From Scatophagus argus (taxonomy: Eukaryota; Chordata; Actinopteri; Scatophagidae), in NCBI RefSeq assembly GCF_020382885.2, contig NC_058499.1:21623872-21687871 (forward strand): a stretch of DNA of 64,000 nucleotides, written 5' to 3'. The notes under the pieces are model-generated. The model searched no databases. It was not told the origin of the DNA and saw only the letters and a program-made list of their open reading frames with translations. Position numbers and translations under genes: made by a program. Below, in pieces: positions 1 through 10,163 of this stretch. Numbering within the stretch: the first letter of the stretch is position 1; each line of letters begins with the position of its first letter.

Positions 1-2214
1 AAGAATTGGGAGAACACAGTCATCCTTACCGGCCCCTGTATGCCCACATGTTTGGAAACAAGCTGGTTGTTTACTCAGTGGGCCCTTTAGCTGTTGTGAA
101 GCTGGTTGTTTCTTTTGTTCTGGAGCAGGTGGTTGTCTACTAATGTGCAGCACAGTGGGATGAGTTTGACCACAGACTTTGCATGTCAAGCGCCTCTCGC
201 ATTCCTGACTCATGTGACCATCACATAAGCATGCAAAGCAAACTCCCTTTTCCTTCAGAAGTTGAATTTTCTCCTTGTGTCTTTTCTCATTAAACTGTTT
301 ACACTCCTCCAATGTGTGACTGTATGAACAGCAAAGGCATCCTGCTTTAACTGACTTTCCAAGCTCTGCTGGTGGCTCCTCCCCCCTTTCTGACAGGGTT
401 GTAGATGTTACAGTGGTGGCAACAATATTTCCCTTTACCCTGTTTCCAGGATAAGATTTAAACTGGGTGACAGTCTTTGTGCCAGCCGCACCAGATACAG
501 GATCTTGGATGTCACCGAACAGAGGATCAGAAAGGATTTTAACATGACGCTCCACAAATACAACCAAGTCTGCAAAGTGAGCTCTCTGCTGTGTCTGTTC
601 CATGATTCCATAAGCGATGGATCTCCATTGCTCCCTCAATTTGTATGGCAGCTTTGCAAGAATGGCTCTCATATTTGCAGGCATATCCAACTCTTGCATA
701 TACTCCAATTCCTCCATTACATTACAGCAGCCACGCAAAAACAAAGAATATGCTTGGAGTGCTTTAACATCTTCACCCTTTATGGACTGCCAGGCTAGAA
801 AATTTTTCATATAAGCATTAGCAATTTTATATTGATTTCCAAAATGCTCCTGCAGCAGGTCCTTAGCCACTGCATAGCCGCGATCAGGAGCCAAGTGCTG
901 GCAGCTACGTACCAGTTGTTGTGGCTGTCCTCTGGTAAATTGCTCCAGATAGAAAAGACAATCTGCTGCTTCTGCTTTACTCTCCACTCCTTGCTCGAAT
1001 GCTTTTATGAATGCTCTGTATTGCAAAGGGTTCCCTTCGAATATAGGAATGTCTCTCGGCGGCAGAGATCTTGCAGTTTGCTGTTGCACCAAAGCAGCTG
1101 TTATTTCATTTTGTCTGTGCATGATGGTAAGTATGTCCTCAGATGCAATTTGATTTATGCAAGGATGAGTGAATTGATGAGTGATTTGGGGTTGACGGAT
1201 TTCCTTGTTTAATTGAGAAGTTGTCATTTGACCTTTAAGTTGGTGTGAATTTCCCATGCTTTTCTGGTGGTCATGCATATTGCAGTGATGTTCAGAATCC
1301 GTTTTAAAACTTGAGCCACGTTCCTTTGGTCGCACATCCAGTGGTTTATTTGGATTTACTGAACACTGTTGTTGCATCGACTTCCACAATCCAGGCTGAT
1401 ATTCATTTGCCAAAGACTTTAACACAACCACAGACCCATTTTTCCCTTTTTTATTTTCCAGGTAAGAGCCCATTGAATTTTTGAATCCTGAACCAGCACT
1501 TCCCACACCAGAGGATTGCAACACTGCCAACTTAGCATTCGTTGCAGCTATTTCCACTTCCAAGTCAAGCTGTTCTCGTTTCCTCCTCAATTGTTGCTCC
1601 TGCTCCTCCAGTGCGTGTCTTTCCTTAAGAGCTGAAGCACGGGCAATAAGAGCAGCTCTATCTGCTTCAGCCTTTATGCGTGCTGAAGCAGTGCTTGATC
1701 CTCCACTGGCTCTACTTCCTTTACTTGAAGGTTTGCTTTCCACATTAGAAATGCTATCATCTGGGCCAATGTCATCCACCACCAGCCCAGTTGCATGTTC
1801 ATTGTTTTCACTGCTTGTGACATTTTGATTGATACCAACCTCATTGTTTGTAACACCAACATTTTCTTGTATATTACCTTCCAAGTTTGAAACCCACATT
1901 TCTGCATCATGAAAACATTCATTTAAAGACAGAAATTTTGCTTTAAACCATATTTCATGTTTTTCTTGTTCATCACTTGGCATTAAACCCAACAGCTGTT
2001 TATGGATACATTTTGCATCATCAAACACCACCCTTAATTCATTCAAAGCATCACAAACCATTGTTTTATCACCCTTTACGATGAGATCTTTCATTAAGTT
2101 TCGTATATTGGCGGCTTTGTTCAGCTTTGCCTTTCGTTCCGCTTGCAACCTTAAAAGCTTATCAGCAAGCGCCTTTTCAGTCATTATAACTTTTCGTCCG
2201 CTTCCGGTTTCCAT
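1..2214 (-). CDS. BEL/Pao retrotransposon gag-pol, 5' part (runs off left edge)
   Basis: A minus-strand frame opens at an ATG at 2214 and stays open for 738 codons to the window edge. Residues about 177-233 are a charged, Glu/Gln/Arg-rich probable coiled coil. About residue 385-530 reads like the DUF1759 gag core of Pao-type elements (motif IFEGNPLQYRAF, then an L-E-Q-F-T-G-type stretch). From about residue 624 there are three zinc-knuckle-like motifs: CxxCxxxHxxxxC, CxxCxxxGHxxxxC and a CxxC...H...LH motif typical just before the Pao protease. Protease, RT and integrase would lie left of the window. The role by family is capsid and nucleocapsid formation plus replication of the element. No stop or frameshift is seen, so this may be a young copy. 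Confidence 0.85.
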   Translation of the reverse strand, partial: METGSGRKVIMTEKALADKLLRLQAERKAKLNKAANIRNLMKDLIVKGDKTMVCDALNELRVVFDDAKCIHKQLLGLMPSDEQEKHEIWFKAKFLSLNECFHDAEMWVSNLEGNIQENVGVTNNEVGINQNVTSSENNEHATGLVVDDIGPDDSISNVESKPSSKGSRASGGSSTASARIKAEADRAALIARASALKERHALEEQEQQLRRKREQLDLEVEIAATNAKLAVLQSSGVGSAGSGFKNSMGSYLENKKGKNGSVVVLKSLANEYQPGLWKSMQQQCSVNPNKPLDVRPKERGSSFKTDSEHHCNMHDHQKSMGNSHQLKGQMTTSQLNKEIRQPQITHQFTHPCINQIASEDILTIMHRQNEITAALVQQQTARSLPPRDIPIFEGNPLQYRAFIKAFEQGVESKAEAADCLFYLEQFTRGQPQQLVRSCQHLAPDRGYAVAKDLLQEHFGNQYKIANAYMKNFLAWQSIKGEDVKALQAYSLFLRGCCNVMEELEYMQELDMPANMRAILAKLPYKLREQWRSIAYGIMEQTQQRAHFADLVVFVERHVKILSDPLFGDIQDPVSGAAGTKTVTQFKSYPGNRVKGNIVATTVTSTTLSERGEEPPAELGKSVKAGCLCCSYSHTLEECKQFNEKRHKEKIQLLKEKGVCFACLCDGHMSQECERRLTCKVCGQTHPTVLHISRQPPAPEQKKQPASQQLKGPLSKQPACFQTCGHTGAGKDDCVLPIL

Positions 2215-2776
2215 GTTTTCAGTCTCTCCACAGTTCGCAACAACCATCAAAGTTAACACAAAGTCAATCACGTATTCAATTAGGCCACCAATGCATTGGA
2301 TTTATGCCCCCTAATTGTGTGCACACAGGTCCAATGGCCATTATTGTAGCGCTACTCATACCTCGGCATCAGTGAGCTAGGCGCTATGCGGTGATCAGCT
2401 GATCCGATGCTCCGCTGCCTCGCCTGGCTCCGGTGTCCGCCGATCCGCTGCGGCCGTTCCTCCAACTACCGCCGAATTCCGTCGGAATCGCTGCGGCCCT
2501 CCGTAGCCGAACTCCACCTCAAGCCAGGACCCAGCAGCAACAGCAGCTCCTTTCGATCGTCCTCCCACGATCACCTCCTCCAGGCGCCATGCGGTACGGG
2601 CCGCTTTCCAGACACAGCGAAGGCTTACAGGAACCACAAGGCCGATTGTTGCTTTCCCAACGAGTCCGATGGGAACCAAGTTTTTGACTAATATAGTGGC
2701 CCTTTGTCACTATCCGCGCACGCTGGTTGTTTGACTGGCTTGTACGCGTGCCTGTGTAGGTGTATGCAGGTGTAAA
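2215..2776 (-). other. BEL/Pao untranslated leader
   Basis: A GC-rich stretch between the LTR and the gag start. The plus/minus ORFs here are short and show no recognised protein. It contains an inverted copy of an LTR segment (2680-2752). A possible primer binding site is the TTGGTTCCC-type stretch at about 2670-2680, but this is weak. Confidence 0.5.
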
Positions 2777-3065
2777 TGCATAACACAGCCAATGTCCAAA
2801 ACACTGCTGATTGTACTTCAGGTTTATTAGGCTTCACAGTCGACGCAAAAAGTACTCACTTTAACCATAACATATTATTCTGACCTGAGAAGTAACACCA
2901 TGGCACGGTCAAAAACTGTGTGGATTCCCCAGCGTGCACCACTACCCTGATTAACCCACCTCCCTATATAGATACAAACCATGGCCTAATCAAGATACTG
3001 CCACCTACTGGCAGAAATGCATACAACACTTGTGAAGAAAGAAAATAACCAATTTGGCTCCTACA
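2777..3065 (-). repeat. BEL/Pao 5' LTR
   Basis: On the minus strand it starts TGTAGGAGCC at 3065. It has a TATA-like CTATATA/TATATAG core at 2964-2970 and an AATAAA signal (plus strand tttatt at 2823-2828), in the expected order. The sequence matches the solo LTR at 22420-22769. The 3' boundary is uncertain: homology with the solo copy ends at TGCAT (2777), but an inverted copy of an LTR-internal segment continues to about 2680, and no standard primer binding site is obvious at 2776. Confidence 0.75.
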
Positions 3066-3576
3066 GCCTATGAAGATTATTGTTAAGTGAAAAATGGAAA
3101 CTGTTTTATACATCACAGTTAGCTTGACCACCTTAGATGATTTCATTTGACATTTACTAGAAACAGGAAAACCTATCCCTGTGTACACAGGTTAAGCATT
3201 TATATATCAAAAAGCAATGTATACCTCAGGAACTGTACTGAGAGCTACAACAAAAAACAAACAAATAACTTGCCTCTCCATCGATTTATTAATCTCAAAG
3301 ATTGAGTAAACAAAAACAAAGCTGAATTTCTCAGAATACTCTTCACAACAGTGAAAGAAATCGTGTTTTTTTAACAGGCATATTCATAACATGTACTTTA
3401 CAAACAGTAGAATAGAAAACGCCTTTTAGTGACACCAACTTTGCTCTGATGGGAAGTTGAAAGATTGAGGCACTCAGGCAATGCTACAGCTACTGGGGAG
3501 GAAAAAAAATGAACGTATCTTACCCCAGTCCTTACCGCTTGTCAACATCACAGAAACATCAATAAAGTTTTTTGAC
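3066..3576. other. 3' flank of the SAMD3-like gene, no gene seen
   Basis: AT-rich sequence downstream of the stop codon of the SAMD3-like gene. A minus-strand AATAAA (plus tttatt at 3285-3290) lies about 290 nt past the stop and could be its polyadenylation signal. Nothing else is recognised. Confidence 0.4.
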
Positions 3577-5070
3577 CTAATGGTCACCACACCACTCGTG
3601 ATCTGCAAGGTCTTGAATCAATGTGATGACTCGGGGGTTCACATTAAGACGGGCTGTTTTTGTCTTCTCCACTTTAGTCCCCTTCTCTGGGTTGATGGAG
3701 AAAAAACACCTGTGGATATAAGACAGATGACTGTATTAAATACAAAATATTTTCACATTAACAAAAGTCTTCACAATGATAACGCTTTCGTTGAAGCTAT
3801 CACTTTAATGGCACTTATAATAAGTAAAATCACAAATCCTACAAGCCCAAAGTCACTATAGCAGCTACTTCCAAGTTCAATAAAGTGAAAATGTTAGATA
3901 AACCTAATCAAAGCCAAAAAGACACACCTCTGCAGAAACTCCAGGGTTGAAGCCAGGCATGATGGATAATGGATGTTAAAGCAATAGTAGCTCCCAAACA
4001 TCAGACATAAGGCAGAAAAAAAAGAGGGGATGTTGTCCTGTACGATGTGTTGATCCACACTCAGCATGAACCGTCTGGCAGAATAGCAGGATCGTCCTAA
4101 AAAGTGTGTGTGTGTGGGGGACAAGATTTCAAATTTTCAGTTGAATTGCTTCATCAATACAGTGTGTTTGCAGGTTTGTGGGACAGACATATTAGGTCTT
4201 TCAAAATCCACTTTGACTAGCCTGAAGAGGTTAAATCTATGTGAAAATAGAAATTTGAAAGGGAAGGAATAAAGAAATACAGAATGAGAGAATTGAAGAA
4301 AACCCAATATTTTTTTAACTTACCACACACAACAATGGTGGGAGTCAAGGGAGCTTGGTCCATCTCTGCTTCCCCTGCCAGGCATGTGTCCTCCACGTAC
4401 AGATCATGGCATCTTCCTTCTCATCAAAGTAGGACAGCAGAAGCAACAGCATGTCTTTGAGGTCTTCAGAGCAACCACTCACCTCTCCCCTCATCACTTG
4501 ATACTTTGTTACAGCCTGTTGGAACTTTCTGCTCTTGTTCACACAAACTGTGTTCATGTAATTGAGGAGCCTTTTCCCCTTTTCCTCCAGATTACGTGTG
4601 AAAACTTCTTTCAGCCTAACTCCAGTTAGTTCCTGAAAGTGAACTGCCATGCCATGCTCCTCAAACAAAAATGGCCACTCTTCAAGGAGGTTCTTGATAT
4701 TCTGCCCCTGGTTGATTTTTTTACGTTGTGTGTAAAAGGTCAACTTCATCAGGCGTTTGACTTCGTCTGGATCAACATCAGTTTGCTGAAACATAATCTT
4801 CAGCTTTTCTTGATGTTCTTGCTGGCTCTCTGGGGTCTCTCCAATGGGCAGGAATTTCACATTCCAGTTAACACACCCATAGGTGTCCTGGACTGCTGCT
4901 CTCTTCTCAGGAGGGACTTCGTCTGTGTCAGAACCAGAGTGATGCTTTCTTTTCTAGAATGGTACCCTGCACCAATCACATCTCCCTCTATTATGTCTTG
5001 CAAAGATTTTGGATATTTTGCTACCATCTTTTTTGCAACTTCGGTAGCACTCCTTTTATTTATGGAAGAC

Positions 5071-5469
5071 TGTCAGGGTCAGACGGACAACAGGACCCAC
5101 AGAGCAGGCTAGAGACTGACAGGTGTAGAGAGGCGGTTTATTAACGGTCCGGATTCGGTACACAAAAAGGCAGTCAGCGGGGCAAAAGTACAAAATCACG
5201 AGGCAAAAACGGGTCGAGGAAACAAACAGGGTTGGTGCACGAGGAAACAATACTGAAAACGCCAGAGAGTACTTACAGGGAAGAAGACAATCTAACAAAG
5301 ACACACTGGGAGAGACTGGCTTAAATACACATGAGGGGAGGAGCAAACGAGACACAGGTGAAAACAATAAGTAATCATAGGGAGTAAAGAAACCAAGAAT
5401 GAACACGAAAAGGAAGTGAGGGCAACCAAAATAAAACAGGAAGTCTGTCCACAAACTAAAAGCCTGACA
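5071..5469 (-). repeat. Gypsy 3' LTR
   Basis: Starts and ends TGTCAGG...CCTGACA. It is preceded on the minus strand by a G-rich polypurine tract (GAGGGGGGGG, plus strand about 5473-5483). It carries a TATTTAA box and an AATAAA signal. It keeps the GTTAGATTGT motif (plus 5287-5296) that matches the primer site inside the element. Confidence 0.93.
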
Positions 5470-5480
5470 GTACCCCCCCC

Positions 5481-7931
5481 TCAATGGCCGGCTCCAGAAG
5501 GCCCAGGATCATGCGGGTGGTCACGTTCGAACTCCCGTATGAGGTCTGGGTCCAAGATGTTCCGGGAGGAGACCCAAGACCTCTCCTCTGGTCCGTAACC
5601 CTCCCAGTCCACGAGGTACTGACGACCCCTCCCCCGGGGGCGAAAAGCCAACAGCTTCCGAACCGTGTAGACTGGGCCCCCATCGACGATCCGGGCGGGA
5701 GGAGGGGGTCTGGTAGGTGGGACCAACGGGCTGGTCCTGACAGGCTGGACCTCACTGACATGAAATGTGGGGTTCACACGAAGAGACCTGGGAAGTTTGA
5801 GTCTCACAGACACAGGGTTAATAACTTCTGACACAGGGAATGGTCCAACAAAACGAGGGGCCAACTTACGGGACTCCACCTTAAGAGGTAGGTGTTTAGT
5901 GGATAACCACACCCGTTGTCCGGCTTGATAAGCTGGTGCACATCTCCTCCTCCTGTCCGCAAACTTTTTGTGGCTCTGGGAACCCCGGAGGAGGTTCAGA
6001 CGAGCCTGAGCCCAAATCCGACGGCAACGGCGGACCAAGGCAAGAGCAGAAGGAACAGAGACCTCCCTCTCCAGTGCAGGAAACAGAGGCGGCTGGTACC
6101 CAAAAACACACTGGAACGGAGACATGCCCACGGAAGTGCTGGGGAGTGTATTGTGAGCATATTCCACCCACATGACGTACTTGCTCCAAGATGCGGGATT
6201 CTGGGAAGCCAGGCAGCGGAGCCCTTTCTCCAGCTCCTGGTTTAACCGCTCCGTCTGCCCATTGGTTTGAGGATGGTGGCCTGAGGTCAGACTAACTGTG
6301 GCACCCAGGAGTTGGCAGAACGCCCTCCAGAACTGAGCCACAAACTGCGGGCCCCGGTCAGACAGGACAATCCTGGGAAATCCAAAAACTCGACAAACAT
6401 GAGACATTAGCACCTCTGCCGTTTCTTTGGCAGAAGGAATGCTAGGTAATGGTATGAACCGGACCATCTTGGAAAAACGGTCTACCACTGTGAGTACAAT
6501 AGTGTTACCCTCAGAGGGTGGTAGGCCGGTCACAAAGTCAAGGGAAATGTCCGACCAGGGCCGCTGAGGCACAGGGAGGGGCTGGAGAAGTCCAGCACTG
6601 GGGACGTTCTTGCTTTTGTTCTGCTCACAGGTTGTGCAGGCTGCCACATAATCGCGTACATCATTCCTCATACCAGGCCACCAAAACCTCTCCCGCACCC
6701 GGGTCAGAGTTCTACGGAAACCAGGATGACAAGATATCAGAGATGTATGAGCCCAAGTAATCACAGGGCCCCGCAGTTCGGGGGTGACAAATAATTTGTT
6801 GGGTGGTACCTCCGGAGGAACCTGAATCCCTTGATTGGCCCTGTTGACCCGCTCCTCAATCTCCCAGGTGATGCTACCTACAACCAACGTCTCAGGGATT
6901 ATTGTCTCCGTTTCCTTGGGAACGCTTTCACCCTTAAATAGTCTTGACAGGGCATCGGGTTTAATGTTCTTAGAGCCGGGGCGATATGAAATAGAGAAAT
7001 TAAATCGGGAGAAGAAAAGGGCCCACCTGGCTTGTCGAGGGTTAAGTCTTTTGGCTGTCCTGATGTACTCAATGTTCTTGTGGTCCGTCCAGACCAGGAA
7101 AGGATGCTCGGTCCCCTCCAGCCAATGCCTCCACTCCTCCAAAGCCAGCTTAATGGCCAGCAGTTCACGGTCTCCGACATCATAGTTCCTCTCCGAAGGC
7201 GAAAACCTGCGGGACAAAAAGGCACAAGGGTGGAGCTTGTCGTCCTGTTCGGAACGCTGAGAGAGCACCGCCCCTGCACCCAAATCAGAGGCGTCCACCT
7301 CCACCACGAACTGCCGTTTAGGGTCAGGAAGAATCAACACAGGGGCGACGATAAAGCTGCTCTTGAGTCTTTGAAAGGCTGACTCCGCCTGGAGGGACCA
7401 GCGAAACTGCACCTTGGAGGAGGTTAAAGCATGCAGCGGGGAAGCAACGAGACTGAAGTTCCGAATAAACTTCCTATAAAAGTTTGCAAACCCCAAAAAC
7501 CGTTGGACCTCTCTTCTGGATGTGGGTGTGGGCCAATCTTGTACTGCCTGTACCTTCATGGGATCCATGCTGACCCTCCCCTCAGACACCACAAACCCCA
7601 AAAAAGACACAGTAGGCACATGAAATTCACATTTCTCAGCTTTGACAAACAGTTGATTACATAATAGCTGTTGCAGCACCTGCCGGACATGATTCTCGTG
7701 AGTCTCCATATCAGGAGAGAAGATCAGGATGTCATCTAAATAGACAAAAACAAACTTATTCAAATACTCACGAAGAACATCATTCACCAGTGCCTGAAAC
7801 ACAGCAGGGGCATTGGTGAGTCCAAAAGGCATTACCAGATACTCATAATGTCCTGTGGGAGTGTTAAAAGCAGTCTTCCACTCATCCCCCTCCCTGATGC
7901 GGACCAGGTGGTAAGCATTGCGTAGATCCAA
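5481..7931 (-). CDS. Gypsy pol: RT (from palm), RNase H, integrase, chromodomain
   Basis: An 816-codon frame that begins inside RT ([10 protein letters not shown]). It has the catalytic YLDD at about residues 64-67, RNase H ([18 protein letters not shown]), an integrase zinc-binding and DDE core (LDFVTGLPP..., [23 protein letters not shown]) and a C-terminal chromodomain ([14 protein letters not shown]). Chromodomains steer integration toward chromatin marks in this group. The start codon given is not native; the frame is the continuation of the gag-pro frame after a deletion. All catalytic motifs seen look intact. Confidence 0.9.
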   Translation of the reverse strand: MDLRNAYHLVRIREGDEWKTAFNTPTGHYEYLVMPFGLTNAPAVFQALVNDVLREYLNKFVFVYLDDILIFSPDMETHENHVRQVLQQLLCNQLFVKAEKCEFHVPTVSFLGFVVSEGRVSMDPMKVQAVQDWPTPTSRREVQRFLGFANFYRKFIRNFSLVASPLHALTSSKVQFRWSLQAESAFQRLKSSFIVAPVLILPDPKRQFVVEVDASDLGAGAVLSQRSEQDDKLHPCAFLSRRFSPSERNYDVGDRELLAIKLALEEWRHWLEGTEHPFLVWTDHKNIEYIRTAKRLNPRQARWALFFSRFNFSISYRPGSKNIKPDALSRLFKGESVPKETETIIPETLVVGSITWEIEERVNRANQGIQVPPEVPPNKLFVTPELRGPVITWAHTSLISCHPGFRRTLTRVRERFWWPGMRNDVRDYVAACTTCEQNKSKNVPSAGLLQPLPVPQRPWSDISLDFVTGLPPSEGNTIVLTVVDRFSKMVRFIPLPSIPSAKETAEVLMSHVCRVFGFPRIVLSDRGPQFVAQFWRAFCQLLGATVSLTSGHHPQTNGQTERLNQELEKGLRCLASQNPASWSKYVMWVEYAHNTLPSTSVGMSPFQCVFGYQPPLFPALEREVSVPSALALVRRCRRIWAQARLNLLRGSQSHKKFADRRRRCAPAYQAGQRVWLSTKHLPLKVESRKLAPRFVGPFPVSEVINPVSVRLKLPRSLRVNPTFHVSEVQPVRTSPLVPPTRPPPPARIVDGGPVYTVRKLLAFRPRGRGRQYLVDWEGYGPEERSWVSSRNILDPDLIREFERDHPHDPGPSGAGH

Positions 7932-8002
7932 TTTAGTAAATACCTTGGCTCCCTGAAGGAGTTCAAATCCAGAGGAAATGAGTGGAAGGGGATACCTGTT
8001 CT

Positions 8003-9547
8003 TTACGGTAATGTCGTTGAGTCAATGCAGGGTCGGAGGGTCTTGTCCTTCTTCCCCACAAAGAAAAACCCTGCTCCAGCAGGAGATGAAGAAGGCCGGA
8101 TAATCCCGGCCTTAAGAGCAGCTCCGATGTACTCCTCCATGGCTTTATGCTCTGGTCCCGACAGTGAGTACAAGCGGCCACGGGGGGGCGAGGTACCAGG
8201 AAGTAAGTCTATGGAACAATCATAAGGTCGGTGAGGGGGAAGTGTAGTGGCTTTAGTTTTGTTAAATACCTGCTTAAGGTCCAGGTAGCAGGATGGAACT
8301 GAGGACAGATCAGGAAACTCCTCTTCGTCCACCTCCTCGGGTGAGGTGAAAACCCCCTCCAGGCTGGAAATGGGAGGACCTGCAAAACACTGCGTCTTAC
8401 AGTTACCTCCCCATGACAGAACCTTGCCAGAGACCCAGTCAATGTGGGGGTTGTGCAGAGTTAGCCAAGGAAAACCTAGCACAAGTGGATGTTGCGGTGC
8501 CTCAAAAAGGTGGAAAGTTATCTGTTCTGTGTGAGAGTCGGGAAAAATCAGTGTCACAGGAGAGGTGCAGTGGGTAACCAGATACATCACATGGCCATCT
8601 AGGGCAGTGGCAGGCACGGGGGTGTCTAGAGGGACAAACGAGAGGTTAAGTTTCCTGGCCAAGTCTACATCAATGAGACTAGCATCAGCACCAGAGTCAA
8701 TGAGAACAGTATAGGGGAGAGACAGAGATTCAGAGGAGAGTGTGACGTGAGAGAACTGTCGGCAAGATCTGTTCTTACTAGGGGAGGCACATACCAGCAC
8801 AGATGTTGGACGGGAGGGAGTGCTGCGGCGAATGGGACAATTCTCCAGGAAGTGACCCATCTGAGTGCAGTAGATGCATCGACCCTCGTTGCGTCTTCGT
8901 AGGCGTTCTTCAGGAGTAAGCCGAGTGCGTCCAATCTGCATAGGTTCCTCCGTGTCAGTTCTGGTGTTGGTCGTGAGCTCTGGAGCCGGAATGCGTCCGG
9001 GTGAGGACCTCCAAGAAGGGTAGTTCCTGGACTGGTCACGCTCCCGTAATCTCTTGTCGATCTTAGAAGCTAGGGACACTAGCGCATCAAGCTCAGAAGG
9101 CAGGTCAAGAGGAGTCAGAAAGTCTTTAACCTGCTCTGAAAGCCCATTAAAAAAGGCATCCACCAAAGCTGGTTGGTTCCATCCACTCTCTGCTGCTAAT
9201 GTTCTGAAGGAAATGGCATAGTCCATAACACTCCGCCTGCCTTGGCGCATAGAAACCAAGGCCTTGGCGGCCTCTCGACCCGGAGCAACAGTTTGAAAAA
9301 TCAGTGTAAGAGTCTTTAAAAATAGTGGCAGGGAAGTACAGATGGCCGAACGGCGGTTCCATTCCGCTGTAGCCCAGGCCTTGGCTCGACCCGACATGAA
9401 AGAAATCATGTAGGCTATCTTGCTGCGATCAGAGGGAAAGGCTGCTGCATGAAACTCAAAATGTAGCTCGCACTGGGTAATAAACGGCCTGCAGTCACCA
9501 GACTCACCAGAAAACCTCTCAGGTCTAGACAGCTGTAAATGAGTCAT
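8003..9547 (-). CDS. Gypsy gag-protease and start of RT (broken frame)
   Basis: This 514-codon frame contains the Gag capsid region (starting [17 protein letters not shown]), a zinc knuckle [14 protein letters not shown] (CX2CX4HX4C), the aspartic protease motif [12 protein letters not shown] and the first part of the reverse transcriptase up to a CID motif. It stops at 8003 because a short deletion just after CID shifts the frame; the RT continues in another frame below 7990. The first Met is internal to Gag; the true start is at 9746. The usual role is particle assembly, polyprotein processing and reverse transcription. This copy should not yield an intact polyprotein. Confidence 0.85.
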   Translation of the reverse strand: MTHLQLSRPERFSGESGDCRPFITQCELHFEFHAAAFPSDRSKIAYMISFMSGRAKAWATAEWNRRSAICTSLPLFLKTLTLIFQTVAPGREAAKALVSMRQGRRSVMDYAISFRTLAAESGWNQPALVDAFFNGLSEQVKDFLTPLDLPSELDALVSLASKIDKRLRERDQSRNYPSWRSSPGRIPAPELTTNTRTDTEEPMQIGRTRLTPEERLRRRNEGRCIYCTQMGHFLENCPIRRSTPSRPTSVLVCASPSKNRSCRQFSHVTLSSESLSLPYTVLIDSGADASLIDVDLARKLNLSFVPLDTPVPATALDGHVMYLVTHCTSPVTLIFPDSHTEQITFHLFEAPQHPLVLGFPWLTLHNPHIDWVSGKVLSWGGNCKTQCFAGPPISSLEGVFTSPEEVDEEEFPDLSSVPSCYLDLKQVFNKTKATTLPPHRPYDCSIDLLPGTSPPRGRLYSLSGPEHKAMEEYIGAALKAGIIRPSSSPAGAGFFFVGKKDKTLRPCIDSTTLP

Positions 9548-9548
9548 T

Positions 9549-9746
9549 TCAGGAGATGCAGCCGCATGCTCGCTGGAGGGTGTTGTGGCTTAGCTGGGAA
9601 GATAACATAGTAAATGCCGCCTCCTGGCGCTTGCTTGACTCGGTTACTTCCTGTCTCAAAGAAGTCATTTGTTCTTCATGCATACGAAGCCACTGGCCCT
9701 GAGTTCTCAGTGCTTCGCGGACAGCCTCTGAATCTGCGGGGTCCAT
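9549..9746 (-). CDS. Gypsy gag, N-terminal fragment (frameshifted)
   Basis: The ATG at 9746 starts MDPADSEAVREALRTQG, typical of sushi-type Gag and its domesticated relatives. The frame stops at 9549. The downstream gag frame, which extends upstream of 9547 into the same sequence (S-S-E-H-A-A-A-S-P-E then MTHLQL), is offset, so a short indel around 9560-9590 separates the two parts. Confidence 0.75.
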   Translation of the reverse strand: MDPADSEAVREALRTQGQWLRMHEEQMTSLRQEVTESSKRQEAAFTMLSSQLSHNTLQRACGCIS

Positions 9747-9752
9747 GGTTTG

Positions 9753-9762
9753 GTTAGATTGT
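9753..9762 (-). promoter_or_regulatory. Probable self-priming primer binding site of the Gypsy element
   Basis: Only 18 nt separate the 5' LTR from the gag ATG (9746), too few for a usual tRNA site plus leader. The minus strand here reads ACAATCTAAC, the exact complement of GTTAGATTGT in the LTR about 30 nt after the TATA box. Self-priming by the mRNA 5' end is known for the Tf1/sushi group. Confidence 0.7.
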
Positions 9763-9764
9763 AC

Positions 9765-10163
9765 TGTCAGGGTCAGACGGACAACAGGACCCACAGAGCA
9801 GACCAGAGACTGACAGGTGTAGAGAGGCGGTTTATTAACGGTCCGGATTCGGTACACAAAAAGGCAGTCAGCAGGGCAAAAGTACAAAATCACGAGGCAA
9901 AAACGGGTCGAGGAAACAAACAGGGTTGGTGCACGAGGAAACAATACTGAAAACGCCAGAGAGTACTTACAGGGAAGAAGACAGTCTAACAAAGACACAC
10001 TGGGAGAGACTGGCTTAAATACACATGAGGGGAGGAGCAAACGAGACACAGGTGAAAACAATAAGTAATCATAGGGAGTAAAGAAACCAAGAATGAACAC
10101 GAAAAGGAAGTGAGGGCAACCAAAATAAAACAGGAAGTCTGTCCACAAACTAAAAGCCTGACA
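9765..10163 (-). repeat. Gypsy 5' LTR
   Basis: Identical to the 3' LTR except for 4 substitutions. A minus-strand TATA-like TATTTAA lies at 10015-10021. About 30 nt downstream is GTTAGACTGT (plus 9981-9990), at the expected transcription start. Confidence 0.93.

Larger units (their letters stand above)
1..3065 (-). mobile_element. BEL/Pao LTR retrotransposon, 5' portion
   Basis: The element reads right to left: 5' LTR (2777-3065 or somewhat longer), leader (2215-2776), then the gag-pol frame. A related LTR occurs alone at 22420-22769. The 3' LTR is not in the window. Sequence at 3066 onward belongs to the EnSpm element, so this copy probably inserted into it. That would be tested by the flank beyond the missing 3' LTR. 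Confidence 0.8.
5071..10163 (-). mobile_element. Gypsy (sushi-type chromovirus) LTR retrotransposon, full length, defective
   Basis: Two 399-bp LTRs (5071-5469, 9765-10163) differ at 4 positions. They flank gag and pol on the minus strand, and the element is flanked by the 5-bp direct repeat AAGAC (5066-5070, 10164-10168). The internal part has gag with zinc knuckle, DSGA protease, RT with YLDD, RNase H, integrase and a C-terminal chromodomain, the order of vertebrate sushi/chromovirus elements. Low LTR divergence indicates recent insertion. The coding part is broken at two places, in gag near 9560-9590 and in RT near 8005-8030. Confidence 0.93.

Noticed and set aside
2395..2691. GC-rich ORFs on both strands in the BEL leader
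   Set aside because: Overlapping frames in all directions, compositional openness only, no motif.
5484..9100. Many plus-strand ORFs across the Gypsy element
   Set aside because: Antisense shadows of gag-pol.
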